A DNA stretch of 59,249 bases from Methanosarcina sp. MSH10X1 (GCF_004099695.1 NZ_SCHL01000021.1:1-59249); one strand, 5' to 3'. Positions 18,561 through 27,453 are shown, counted from the first letter of the stretch. Notes: generated from the letters alone by a model not told the origin. Made by a program: numbers and translations.

Positions 18561-18801
18561 TCTAACTGACTGGACTTCTAATTAGCTTCTAATTGACTGA
18601 TTTTCAAGCTTATTAATACTTGATTTTAGACTTTGACACTTATAAGCCTGCCTTTGCAAAAGAAGATTGAGAACCTGATGGCATATACGAGTGCTTGAAG
18701 CATTTCTTCTTGAAGCCTGGAAATGTTTATCGCATAAAAATCCCCTCTCCTATAAGTAAGAAATCTGGCCTCCCCTGGAGGCTCTTGAATCGAGGTGGGC
18801 C

Positions 18802-19608
18802 GTGGTATCAGGAAAGGCTTCAAGGAAAATTGCCGCAAAAGAAGAACTTCTACGCTTTCTTCCGGAAATAAACCGAATTTTTGATTCCGAACCTGCCGTG
18901 CTTCGAATTAATTCCGAACCGGTAATGATTGTTGGGGACATTCACGGAGACCTGGAATCCCTCGAATTCGTGCTAAAAAGAAGAGAAGAAATGAATTGTA
19001 AAAATCTTCTTTTCCTCGGAGATTATGTGGACAGAGGACCGCAGGGTACCGAAGTCCTTATAAGGCTTTTCCGGTTGAAGCTTGAAGACCCTGAACATAT
19101 ATTCCTGCTCAGAGGAAATCACGAAACTGTGGATATGAATCTCTACTATGGTTTTTTTGAAGAGATAGGGTTCGACCGGGCTTTTCTCCTGAGGGTAAGC
19201 GGCACATATGATAAAATGCCGATAGCAGCCGTACTTTCGAGGCATACTTTCTGCGTGCATGGCGGAATCAATGGGACCGGCAGCCTTGATGAAATCAGAA
19301 AGGAAGAGTCATTTCCCTATCTCTGGAATGATCCTTCGAACCGTCCCGGAATCACCGCTTCAACCAGAGGTTCGACTGTAAAGGAGTTCGGGCCGGACAT
19401 TGTGGATGGATTTTTAAAAACAAATAACCTGAAAAGAATAGTAAGAGGCCATACAGCCCTTGATAAAGGATATAGATGGTGTTTTGACGGAAAACTCCTC
19501 TCCCTCTTTTCCTGCCCGGACTATGTAGGATTCGGAAATGCTGCGGCTCTTGCCCTCTTTGAGAAAGGAGAAATAGAGCTTTTTGTCTTCGAGGAGGGAG
19601 AGGAATAA
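18802..19608 (+). CDS. PPP-family serine/threonine protein phosphatase
   Basis: A 268-residue metallophosphoesterase of the PPP type (PP1/PP2A/PP5 superfamily). All metal-binding signatures are present: GDIHGD at residues 45-50, GDYVDRG at 73-79, RGNHE at 104-108, HGG at 153-155 and a later RGHT histidine. It should remove phosphate from Ser/Thr residues of cellular proteins. It has no membrane or targeting segment. The start is a GTG with GAGGTGGG just upstream. It sits between two genes for paralogous TPR proteins; in eukaryotic PP5 a TPR domain is fused to this type of phosphatase, which makes a functional link conceivable. Confidence 0.95.
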   Translation: MVSGKASRKIAAKEELLRFLPEINRIFDSEPAVLRINSEPVMIVGDIHGDLESLEFVLKRREEMNCKNLLFLGDYVDRGPQGTEVLIRLFRLKLEDPEHIFLLRGNHETVDMNLYYGFFEEIGFDRAFLLRVSGTYDKMPIAAVLSRHTFCVHGGINGTGSLDEIRKEESFPYLWNDPSNRPGITASTRGSTVKEFGPDIVDGFLKTNNLKRIVRGHTALDKGYRWCFDGKLLSLFSCPDYVGFGNAAALALFEKGEIELFVFEEGEE

Positions 19609-19784
19609 GAAATTTTACTCGTGTTGAACGTTCTTTCCTGAAAACCGTACTGAAAATATGTCCCGAGAATCTAAATCTGTATCCTCGGGATTAATTAAAA
19701 GTAAAAAAAGAAAATGCCGGATTGGATGTTAATTTGGGCAGGAAAGAAGTTAGGGAAACCTTATAAAAACCCGAACTTTTTATT

Positions 19785-20974
19785 TTAGTCCAGAATAATC
19801 CAGGTTTCTGTCATCTTGCTTCCTATGTCAGGATCGAGCTGCATAGCCTTCATGTATTCCTTTTTGGCTTCGTCAAAGCGCCCCATCTTTCTCATAAGAA
19901 GGCCGTAACTGTATAGTGAAGGGGAGGATAATACGGGTTCAGGGCGAGAGCCTTATTATATTCATCCTCGGCTTCGTCAAAACGCCCGGTTTCCGAAAGA
20001 AGATTTCCGTAGCTATAGTGTCCTTCAGCACTTTCAGGATCCAGGCTGAGCGCTTTCTTATATTCCATCTCAGCCTCGTACCGTCTTCCAAAGCGGGCAA
20101 GGAGATTTGCATAATTGGAATGGACTTTTGCGTCGTTCTGGTCAAGGGCAAGAGCTTCCAGGTACTGTGCTTCGGCTTCTGAGACCCTGCCTTCTCTTGC
20201 AAGGAGGTTTCCATAGTTAAAAAGAGTCCGTCTGTGCCTGGGATTTAGAGAGAGAGCTTCTCTATACTCGATCTCGGCTTCTGAGAAACGTCCCAGGAAA
20301 GAAAGCAGGACTCCGCAGTTGTGGCGAAGGCTTGGGTCTTCAGGGTCCAGCTTTATTGCAAGCCTGTACTCCTTCTCAGCATCCCTTAGCCTTCCCAGCT
20401 CAAAGAGCAGGTTTGCGTACCCCCCTCGCGCAGGGACGTAGTCAGGGTCGACCATAAGCGCCCTTGAGTAGTACTCTTCGGCTTCCCTTACATACCCGTA
20501 CTCGGTCAGGATGTAGGCGTACCCTGCATTTGCTTTTACATGCTCTGGTGAGGTTTCAAGCACCATTTTATATTCCTTCTCAGCATCCTCAGTCTTTCCA
20601 AGTTCCAGAAGAAGTTCGGCATAGGCACATCTTGCATCTCCGTTCTCTGGACTTTCTTTTAGAACCTCCAGATAACTTGCCTCCGCTTCAGGGAAAAAGC
20701 CCAGAAGATGCGCTGCAGTACCCAGTGCAAAGCAGGCATCCTCACGTAGTTTTCCGGAAGCCCTTATATAACAGGCTTCTGCAAAAACATATTCTTCCAT
20801 AACCATTTTCTGCTGCCTGCAGGCATTGGAAAGATCAAGCAAAGTATTGGGGGAAAAAGATTTTTTTTCAGCAAGCTCCAGGGCAAAATCAACTGCAGAA
20901 GACAGATTTTTCTGATCGGATCCGATTATTCCAATAACATCATATATAAAGTCATCAATTGCATCGAAGTCCAT
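19785..20974 (-). CDS. TPR protein, paralogue B (3' end frameshifted)
   Basis: The uninterrupted frame covers 19892-20974 (360 residues): a helical N-terminal domain similar to paralogue A, then TPR units from about residue 90 (for example YANLLARFGRRYEAEMEYKK). The frame ends abruptly in a non-TPR tail (HYTVTAFL). One frame over, the sequence from about 19920 to a TAA at 19785 encodes a normal TPR continuation: YSYGLLMRKMGRFDEAKKEY, then MKAMQLDPDIGSKM. A single base lost in the C-run (GGGG on the plus strand, about 19920-19923) explains this. Either the gene is truncated by one repeat in this strain or the assembly has an indel. The start ATG at 20974 has GAGGTG upstream. Confidence 0.85.
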
Positions 20975-21538
20975 AAATCCGGCACCTCAGAAAAGTGATT
21001 GTTTTTAGGGGATAAGTGTAACTATCTGTGTAACATCCGGACTATATTTTAGATTTGATAGAATATATTAGTGCGTGAGTAGTGCGTGGGGTCTGGGGTA
21101 TAATATTATTTCATTAATAGTGCGTTAGATTACGAACATAATATTATACCTATCATATAACAGACTATCCCCTTTTCTCGCTAAATAAAACAGCTGCCTG
21201 CTTAAAACAACGGAACTTTCCTGATAGAACAGGCTTTACAAGATAAAAGTAGCCCTGTTAAAACAAGAGAATCCGAAAAAATAAATGTATATTTATAAAA
21301 ACCTGATGATTATTTATCTTAGATAAAAGGGAAATTAAAGCATATAAATAAAAAGTCTATGGAATTAACCAGCCTGCCAGTAGAGCGAATAATAAGCTTG
21401 GAATATGAATATTAAACAATGTAGACTGAAAATGGATAAAATAGCCACTCGGTTCTGGATAAGAATCAGTTCTGCCAGTATAGTTAACCTGATCGGTTAA
21501 TACTGGTGCCAGTTCTCTTTCTACTCCTTGTTTACATT
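20975..21538. other. Spacer with 13-bp inverted repeat
   Basis: About 560 bases upstream of TPR paralogue B. GGTATAATATTAT (21097-21109) is inverted as ATAATATTATACC (21138-21150), separated by 28 bases. GTGCGT occurs three times nearby (21071-21126). This could be an operator or two facing TATA-like elements. The minus-strand frame at 21357-21713 overlaps the next gene and shows no coding character. Confidence 0.45.
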
Positions 21539-21826
21539 CTATTTGTGGTTCGGTCCTGAACTTAGTGATAAACCTGAAACGAGACCGATAGCCACACCTA
21601 TAGACATTCCGAGGATGTAACCAGTGGTCTGAGAATCCATTGCCGGACCGAGAACAAAACTTCCAAATAGAATTCCAAGGACTGCCCCGGCTCCAATTCC
21701 CGGCGCCATCCATCTCCCGCGAGGCTGCTCTGCTCTCTCTCCTTTTACTCCGTCTTTTCTACTCCTGGCTTCATTCATAGCTTTCCATCCTTTTTGCCTG
21801 TCTGTGTGCTTTTCTCCTGCTGGCAT
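21539..21826 (-). CDS. Small glycine-rich membrane protein
   Basis: A 95-residue protein with a charged N-terminal third (residues 1-38, many Lys, Arg and Glu) and two Gly-rich membrane helices (about 42-62, GIGAGAVLGILFGSFVLGPA; and 68-90, GYILGMSIGVAIGLVSGLSL). This resembles small glycine-zipper proteins. No specific function can be given. The start could be the ATG at codon 17 (MNEARSRKDG). Confidence 0.6.
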   Translation of the reverse strand: MPAGEKHTDRQKGWKAMNEARSRKDGVKGERAEQPRGRWMAPGIGAGAVLGILFGSFVLGPAMDSQTTGYILGMSIGVAIGLVSGLSLSSGPNHK

Positions 21827-22125
21827 TGGAAATTAGTTAGCTGTTGATCCTTCGTGTAATGTCCCGCCGGTATTGCGAATTTAGCCCCGCAGCCGGTATA
21901 CAGATTAACTATCAAGTGTTTATATCGTATAGTAGGTACACTTCATATATTCTTTTATAAGTCCTCTGGAAACTGAATCCTTTGGGGAATGACCCAAAAG
22001 AAAATATATGATAAAGGCAGTAGCACCTCTCTGTAAGACTTAAAAAATACCCAAATTACTGCTAACTTACTTGAGAATCATTAATAAGTATATCTCAGTA
22101 ATAGTAAATATCCAAAATTCTGAAA

Positions 22126-22539
22126 ATGATCAGCATGTTTTTTAAACTCTTCTCCATTTTCCTGATTATTCCCATTATTGAGCTTTATCTGCTCATTAAA
22201 ATCGGAGGAATGATCGGGGCTTTAAACACCGTGCTAATTATTCTGATAACCGCAACCCTTGGCGCCTACCTTGCAAAATCCCAGGGTTTTCGCGTACTCC
22301 GCGAAATCCAGGAGGCTACGAGCAGGGGTTACATGCCCGGAAACGAGCTCCTGCACGGACTATTCGTACTGGTTGGCAGCTTTGCCCTTCTAACTCCGGG
22401 TTTCCTGTCCGATATAATAGGGCTCTCCATGCTTGTTCCCCAGATCAGGGAGATCTATGTGGGAATAGCAAAAGGGGTTATAAGAAAAAAGATACAGAAT
22501 GGACAGTGGCAGATGAGAATGTATACAAATTTTCGATGA
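22126..22539 (+). CDS. FxsA family membrane protein
   Basis: A 137-residue protein that matches FxsA: an N-terminal helix (FKLFSIFLIIPIIELYLLIK), the conserved GxxxxxxxxLxTAxxGAxLAKSQG pattern (TLGAYLAKSQG), a third helix with FALLTPGFLSDIIGL and a cytoplasmic tail. In Escherichia coli FxsA affects exclusion of phage T7 by the F plasmid; its biochemical role in archaea is unknown. It converges with the lrgB-like gene with only a dozen bases between stops. Confidence 0.85.
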   Translation: MISMFFKLFSIFLIIPIIELYLLIKIGGMIGALNTVLIILITATLGAYLAKSQGFRVLREIQEATSRGYMPGNELLHGLFVLVGSFALLTPGFLSDIIGLSMLVPQIREIYVGIAKGVIRKKIQNGQWQMRMYTNFR

Positions 22540-22551
22540 CCGGGATGCCGT

Positions 22552-23268
22552 TTAAGATATAAATCTGAAGACGTAAAGCAGCAGGGGAACCAGGAAAACC
22601 GTAACTAACCCTGCAATTCCTATTGCAAGCCCGCTCATTGCTCCTTCGGTTTCTCCAAGTTCTATTGCCCTTGTTGTTCCGAGCGCGTGGGATGCAGTGC
22701 CAATTGCAATGCCGACTGCAACTTCGTCTTTTATCCGGAAGCAGCGGCAGATATAAGGACCCAGGACAGCCCCTGCAATCCCGGTAAACACAATTGCAGC
22801 TACTGTTATTGCAGGCAGACCGCCTATCTGTTTTGAGATTTCTATTCCTACGGGTGTGGTTACGGATTTAGGGGCAAGTGATCGGGTTATGATCTCATCA
22901 AGCCCCAAGAGGGTAGAGAGGGTGAAAATACTTGAAACTCCGGCTATACAGCCTGCAGTTATTCCTGCAAGAATGGGAAGGGCATCATTTTTTAAGAGCT
23001 GGATTTTCCTGTAAAGAGGCACAGCAAGCACTACCGTAGCAGGCCCGAGGAAAAAGGAAATGTAATCGCCCCCGAGGTTATAAATCTCAAAATCGATTCC
23101 GAAGTACAGAAGGAAGGCCATCACAAGTACCGACGCCACAAGCAATGGATTAAGGATGGAAAGCCGGGTCTTCTTATACAGGTGTGTACCTATCCGGAAA
23201 GCTACTAAAGACAGTAAGATCCCAAACAGGGGCGTATTAAGAAATTCATTCAGGGAATCTGCCTGCAA
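22552..23268 (-). CDS. lrgB: LrgB/CidB family membrane protein
   Basis: A 238-residue protein with six to seven membrane helices and typical LrgB motifs (TPVGIEISKQIGG, AIGTASHALGTTRAIELG, EGAMSGLAIGIAG). In bacteria the LrgAB/CidAB pair influences murein hydrolase export and pyruvate or glycolate-type metabolite transport; archaea lack murein, so a metabolite transport role is more likely here. It starts with TTG two bases after the stop of the LrgA-like gene, with a ribosome binding site (AGAGGTGAG) inside that gene, so the two are translationally coupled. Confidence 0.9.
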   Translation of the reverse strand: MQADSLNEFLNTPLFGILLSLVAFRIGTHLYKKTRLSILNPLLVASVLVMAFLLYFGIDFEIYNLGGDYISFFLGPATVVLAVPLYRKIQLLKNDALPILAGITAGCIAGVSSIFTLSTLLGLDEIITRSLAPKSVTTPVGIEISKQIGGLPAITVAAIVFTGIAGAVLGPYICRCFRIKDEVAVGIAIGTASHALGTTRAIELGETEGAMSGLAIGIAGLVTVFLVPLLLYVFRFIS

Positions 23269-23270
23269 CT

Positions 23271-23750
23271 TTAACTCACCTCTTCTGCTCCTTTCTCGCA
23301 GGCATTTACTCTTTTTGATTTAGTCCCGAATCTGCTGTCATTGCCTTCAATACCTTTATCACCCTCATCGCCTTCCTTTTCTGTACAGCAGGCTGTGTTT
23401 GCCGGCTTTTTCCCGAGAGACCTTTGAACAAATTCCACTGTAAGCCCTGTTACAGCAAGGGTCACAGCAGTGGAGATAAGGGAAATCACAAGAATAGCAG
23501 TCCATTTTCCTTCAAGCAGGGCGAAGCAGGTTATCAGGCTGACCCCTGCGGGAAGGAAGAAAAAAGCCAGGTTCTCAAGGAAAAAATCGCTTATTTTGCC
23601 TATCATGTTGAGTTTAATTACACCTGAGTACAGTCCGAAGAAGAGGATGAGCATTCCTATGACATTACCTGGGACCAGCAGCCCTGTCACTTTCTGTATC
23701 AGCTCGCCCAGAAAAAATATACCCAGAATAATTGAAAATTGTTTTAGCAA
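23271..23750 (-). CDS. lrgA: LrgA/CidA family membrane protein
   Basis: A 159-residue protein with four membrane helices in the first 115 residues (for example VPGNVIGMLILFFGLYSG and FFLPAGVSLI, both family signatures) and a long charged, Gly/Glu/Asp-rich cytoplasmic tail (residues 116-159) that is longer than in most family members. It is the partner of the LrgB-like protein encoded next on the strand. The start appears to be TTG at 23750, preceded by GGTGGAGGG. Confidence 0.9.
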   Translation of the reverse strand: MLKQFSIILGIFFLGELIQKVTGLLVPGNVIGMLILFFGLYSGVIKLNMIGKISDFFLENLAFFFLPAGVSLITCFALLEGKWTAILVISLISTAVTLAVTGLTVEFVQRSLGKKPANTACCTEKEGDEGDKGIEGNDSRFGTKSKRVNACEKGAEEVS

Positions 23751-23935
23751 AATTACTTTTTCCCTCCACCTATTGGGTTGGACTATAAAATTCCAGTATA
23801 TTAAGTCTTTGGTTTACCGGAAGATCCCGTATTCTAGTTTCTCAATAAACTGAGTTCGGTTGCTATTCAAAAGGGCAGAAATATAGTGAAGACAGGTTAA
23901 TGCCAATTTATCAATAACAACTATTTGCCTGACTG

Positions 23936-24214
23936 TCAATACGGGTCTGAACGGTCTTCGGGTAACGAACCATTGTCACTCACATCCTTCACCCGTTCTT
24001 TTTCTATTTTTTCAGCATCGGCAAGAATCTCTATCTGGTATCCCTTTCCCGATAGGTAATCAATCAGCTCGTCCGGGAGTACTCCCTGGATTTCAAATAA
24101 GCCGTCAGCAAGTTGCTTTGCCGTCTGCCCGAATACATCAAGGTCATACAGGCGCTGGAGGTCACGCAACCGATCCCATGTATCGGTATGAATTCTTACA
24201 ATATAATGGCCCAC
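23936..24214 (-). CDS. Free-standing prodomain-like protein, paralogue of the M14 carboxypeptidase N-terminus
   Basis: A 92-residue protein aligning over its first 80 residues with residues 1-79 of the neighbouring carboxypeptidase: both begin M-x-x-Y-x-VRI, share KLR/RLRDL, the segment AA(R)KLA-D-x-F/L-x-x-x-GVL, a GY(Q/T) turn and end with ERV(K/Q)(D/E)VS. It has no peptidase domain and ends with an acidic tail. In other peptidases, prodomain-like proteins can act as inhibitors or folding helpers; such a role is my inference. It is encoded 61 bases downstream of the peptidase gene on the same strand, so probably co-expressed. The start is GTG at 24214. Confidence 0.75.
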   Translation of the reverse strand: MGHYIVRIHTDTWDRLRDLQRLYDLDVFGQTAKQLADGLFEIQGVLPDELIDYLSGKGYQIEILADAEKIEKERVKDVSDNGSLPEDRSDPY

Positions 24215-24275
24215 GTGAATCAGTCCTTCCCCCGGGGATGTCTATTCCTGGAATAAATCCCTATAATATCGTTGC

Positions 24276-25634
24276 TTACTGCCCGGCTGCAGCCAGGCAA
24301 AGTTCACTCATGGCAGCACAAACATCCTGGATGATATGGCTCATTTCACTTAAGGGTGGAACGAATTCCTCCCCGAACTCGATGGTATAAGCATGGACCT
24401 TCCTGTTAAGCCCGTTTACGATATGGCGGCTGAAGGCATAGTCATCTGATGTCGCTGATGTTGGATAGAGCCCGACAGACTGTTGAATTGTGTATCTTTT
24501 GCCGCGTACAGCCTCCAGTGCGCTGTTCATACGATTAGCGAGATTTATAATCATATCCTTATCCTGCGCGGATATAAACTCTCCATAAAGCGTATCGTTC
24601 AGATTCCCGCGTTTTCCGTTATATACAGGATTCGAAAAGTTCTGTCCGGGATCGGTAGTCTGGTTATTATCATCTCCCCAGTTATGCAGTATAAGCCCCC
24701 CGTAACTGTGCACATCCACGTAATAACCGATATTCGGAAAGGTGTCGAAGAGATGGCGTACATTACTGGATTCAGGCTCGGAAAATGCACTTTGCCCCTT
24801 ATACGTGAAACTGGATGGACTGGAAGAGGTTCCAATCCCACTGTCCCACAGGAAATCAAAATTCCGGTTTAAATCCACACCCTGAGAGGAAGCCCCTGCA
24901 GCAGTGTTCGGGTTGCGGTTCTTACGCCACCAGAAATGCTGAGGATCGCCAGAATTTGGATTATAGGTCTGGCTGTAGTGCTTGCCATCCGGATTCACAT
25001 CAGGGAAAACAAAAATATCAAGGTTTTCAAGAATTGCACGGACCTGAGTTACAGGGAAACTCTTCCCTCCGTAGGTTAGCTCGCTGCCGGCACTATAAGC
25101 ATTGATGAGATTGACGAGGAAGTTTACGCAAATATCCGAACCACCCCATTCCCGCGCATGCATACTGCCCGTGAAAAGTACACCGGTTCTGCCCGTATTC
25201 GTTCCGACACGTACTCGGACAGCATGGGATATCCTGTTCTCCCAGGTGCGGTTCGGGAGTTTGATAAGAGTTACGAGATCGGGGTGCAGAGCCTTGAGGT
25301 TAATAAGCGCGGACTCTACCTCGTCTGCGGTCATATAGCCCATTACTGCACGCTTTTCAAATCCCGAGAGCCCTGCAACTTCAGCGAAGCGGTTGATGTG
25401 CGAAACTTCCTGCACACGTTCTTCAGCTACCCTGGACAGATCGGAAACAGACTCGACGGTGTAACCCGCCGCCCCAACCTGCCGAATCTCTTCCTCCGTT
25501 AAAACACCCGGAACCATAAAGCGGTCAGCAGCCAGTTTTCGTGCAGCACGATACTTTAAATCAAGCTCGAATTTATCAAGCTCCCTCAATTTTTCAGGAG
25601 TTTTAGCGGTTATTCGGACTGAATAGATTGCCAT
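24276..25634 (-). CDS. M14 family zinc carboxypeptidase
   Basis: A 452-residue metallocarboxypeptidase. Residues 1-80 are a small prodomain-like region. The catalytic domain has the zinc ligands His159 and Glu162 in SMHAREWGG, the substrate-binding GVDLNRNFDF, the third zinc ligand His in DVHSYGG and the catalytic Glu in YTIEFGEEF. It removes C-terminal residues from peptides or cleaves related amide bonds. No signal peptide is seen, so it is cytoplasmic or exported by another route. The ATG at 25634 has GGGGGTATT upstream. A paralogue of its N-terminal domain is encoded next. Confidence 0.92.
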   Translation of the reverse strand: MAIYSVRITAKTPEKLRELDKFELDLKYRAARKLAADRFMVPGVLTEEEIRQVGAAGYTVESVSDLSRVAEERVQEVSHINRFAEVAGLSGFEKRAVMGYMTADEVESALINLKALHPDLVTLIKLPNRTWENRISHAVRVRVGTNTGRTGVLFTGSMHAREWGGSDICVNFLVNLINAYSAGSELTYGGKSFPVTQVRAILENLDIFVFPDVNPDGKHYSQTYNPNSGDPQHFWWRKNRNPNTAAGASSQGVDLNRNFDFLWDSGIGTSSSPSSFTYKGQSAFSEPESSNVRHLFDTFPNIGYYVDVHSYGGLILHNWGDDNNQTTDPGQNFSNPVYNGKRGNLNDTLYGEFISAQDKDMIINLANRMNSALEAVRGKRYTIQQSVGLYPTSATSDDYAFSRHIVNGLNRKVHAYTIEFGEEFVPPLSEMSHIIQDVCAAMSELCLAAAGQ

Positions 25635-25813
25635 TTAAAATACCCCCGTCAGGAATCCCCGTATCCTCACTAATGCCCGGTGCCCAGCATTCCCGGGTGC
25701 CATATCTCCTGACGCTTTTTCAGATCTGAATTCGTAGATATATTGATTATTGTATAAATGGACTGGTGATGGTATCAGGGAGGTGAAATATACAATAAAT
25801 TCATATTGCGCAA

Positions 25814-25834
25814 ACCCCTATTTTCATAGGGGGT
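25814..25834 (+). promoter_or_regulatory. Hairpin occluding the nifS ribosome binding site
   Basis: CCCCTAT (25815-25821) pairs with ATAGGGG (25826-25832) around a TTTC loop. The 3' arm AGGGGGT is the only purine-rich ribosome binding site before the ATG at 25839. The structure could limit translation of nifS. Confidence 0.45.
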
Positions 25835-25838
25835 CCTG

Positions 25839-27029
25839 ATGGTAGAAAAGCGCTTTGTTTACATGGATCACGCAGCCACTACCTTTACAAAACCAGAAGT
25901 GGTTGAAGCTATGCTGCCTTTTTTGGAGGAACATTTCGGAAATCCTTCTTCTCTGTATTCAATAGGAAGAGAAGGCAAGGAGGCAGTGGAAACCGCCCGT
26001 GAGCAGCTTGCAAAGGCTCTGGGTGCCAATCCTGAAGAAATATACTTTACTTCAGGGGGAACCGAGTCCGATAACTGGGCTATCAAGGGGACGGCTTTTT
26101 CCAGGCGAAGGAATGGAAAACATATCATAACGACGCCAATCGAGCACCATGCCGTGCTTTACCCCTGTGAGTACCTGGAAACGCAGGGATTTGATGTGAC
26201 CTACCTGCCTGTAGACAGGTATGGGCTTGTAGATCCTGCTGAGGTTGAAGCTGCACTCAGGGAGGATACTATTCTTATCTCGGTAATGTATGCAAATAAT
26301 GAGATCGGCACAATAGAGCCTATTTCTGAGATAGGTGAGATCGCAAGAGAGCATGAGATTCCTTTCCATACCGATGCCGTGCAGGTCATAGGTAAACTCC
26401 CACTTGACATGAAAACGCAAGATAAAAACGTTGACATGCTTTCCCTTTCCGCTCATAAGTTCTACGGACCCAAGGGAATAGGAGCGCTATATCTGCGGGA
26501 AGGAACAGAAATCGACAATTATATGCACGGAGGCGGCCAGGAGCGCAAAAAGCGAGCAGGAACCGAGAACGTTGCGGGTATTGTCGGATTGGGAAAGGCA
26601 ATCGAACTTGCAGCAGCGAATGTTGATAATCATAATGAAAACATGAGAAAAATGAGAGACCGGCTCCTTGCCGGACTTCTGGAAATCCCCAGCTGCAGGT
26701 TAAACGGACATCCGGAAAAGCGCCTTCCAGACAACCTGAATCTCAGTTTTGAGTATATTGAAGGCGAATCTTTGCTTCTTATGCTTGATGGGATGGGAAT
26801 CTGCTGTTCTACAGGGAGTGCCTGCTCCTCAGGTTCTCTTGATCCCTCGCACGTGCTCAGGGCAATAGAGTTGCCTCCGGAAATAGCTCAGGGCACACTT
26901 CGCCTGACCCTTGGGGATCAAAATTCCGAAGAAGACATTGATTATGTGCTTGAAGTCCTGCCTGAAATCGTCGAAAAGTTAAGAGCCATATCTCCTTTTT
27001 ATAAGCCCGAGAATATATGTGAAAAATAA
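25839..27029 (+). CDS. nifS: Cysteine desulfurase (NifS/IscS)
   Basis: A 396-residue class V PLP enzyme that converts cysteine to alanine and delivers persulfide sulfur for Fe-S cluster assembly. The N-terminus MDHAATT, EHHAVL, and SLSAHKFYGPKG with the PLP lysine at residue 207 are all present. The active-site cysteine is residue 329 in STGSACSSGSL, the long-loop arrangement of group I enzymes. The scaffold gene follows after 34 bases, forming a nifS-nifU pair. The start codon is preceded by a purine-rich site within a hairpin. Confidence 0.95.
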   Translation: MVEKRFVYMDHAATTFTKPEVVEAMLPFLEEHFGNPSSLYSIGREGKEAVETAREQLAKALGANPEEIYFTSGGTESDNWAIKGTAFSRRRNGKHIITTPIEHHAVLYPCEYLETQGFDVTYLPVDRYGLVDPAEVEAALREDTILISVMYANNEIGTIEPISEIGEIAREHEIPFHTDAVQVIGKLPLDMKTQDKNVDMLSLSAHKFYGPKGIGALYLREGTEIDNYMHGGGQERKKRAGTENVAGIVGLGKAIELAAANVDNHNENMRKMRDRLLAGLLEIPSCRLNGHPEKRLPDNLNLSFEYIEGESLLLMLDGMGICCSTGSACSSGSLDPSHVLRAIELPPEIAQGTLRLTLGDQNSEEDIDYVLEVLPEIVEKLRAISPFYKPENICEK

Positions 27030-27063
27030 AAACGTATAAGATAGTAAGAACGGGGGAAATACT

Positions 27064-27453
27064 GTGTATAATAAAAAAGTTATGGATCATTTCATGAATC
27101 CCAGAAACGTAGGGGAAATTGAGGATGCCGATGGCATCGGAGAAGCAGGAAACCCACACGGTGACCATATGAAAGTTTTCCTGAAAATCCGGGACGACCG
27201 TGTTGAGGACGTGAAGTTCAAGACTTTCGGTTGTGCGGCAGCAATCGCATCCAGCAGCATGGCGACTGAAATGATAAAAGGAAAGACTCTGAAAGAGGCG
27301 TGGGACCTGACAAACGAAGCAGTCGCAGAGGCTCTCGAAGGCCTTCCTCCAGGCAAACTGGAGTGTTCAGTCGTTTCCAGGGAAGCTATCCACAGAGCAA
27401 TCAATGAATACCGGAAAAAGCAAGGGCTGGAAGCATTACCTGAGCAAGCCTGA
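27064..27453 (+). CDS. nifU: NifU/IscU-type Fe-S scaffold, altered first ligand
   Basis: A 129-residue IscU-fold protein: VMDHFMNPRNVGEIEDADG at the N-terminus, FGCAAAIASSSMATEMIKGK with the second conserved Cys, and KLECSVVSREA with the third. The first conserved site, normally N-P-x-C-G-D, reads NPHGDHM here: one residue shorter and His where Cys is expected. The usual His before the third Cys (HCS) is Glu (ECS). It therefore keeps two of three scaffold cysteines, and cluster ligation must differ or use His. It follows nifS by 34 bases and starts with GTG preceded by GGGGGAAA. Confidence 0.9.
   Translation: MYNKKVMDHFMNPRNVGEIEDADGIGEAGNPHGDHMKVFLKIRDDRVEDVKFKTFGCAAAIASSSMATEMIKGKTLKEAWDLTNEAVAEALEGLPPGKLECSVVSREAIHRAINEYRKKQGLEALPEQA

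Noticed and set aside
17780-18600. Possible CRISPR array because of regular repeats
   Set aside because: The units are contiguous with no unique spacers and no cas genes are present; they are simple tandem repeats.
21357-21713. 118-codon minus-strand frame
   Set aside because: It overlaps the small Gly-rich membrane protein in another frame and has mixed, non-coding composition.
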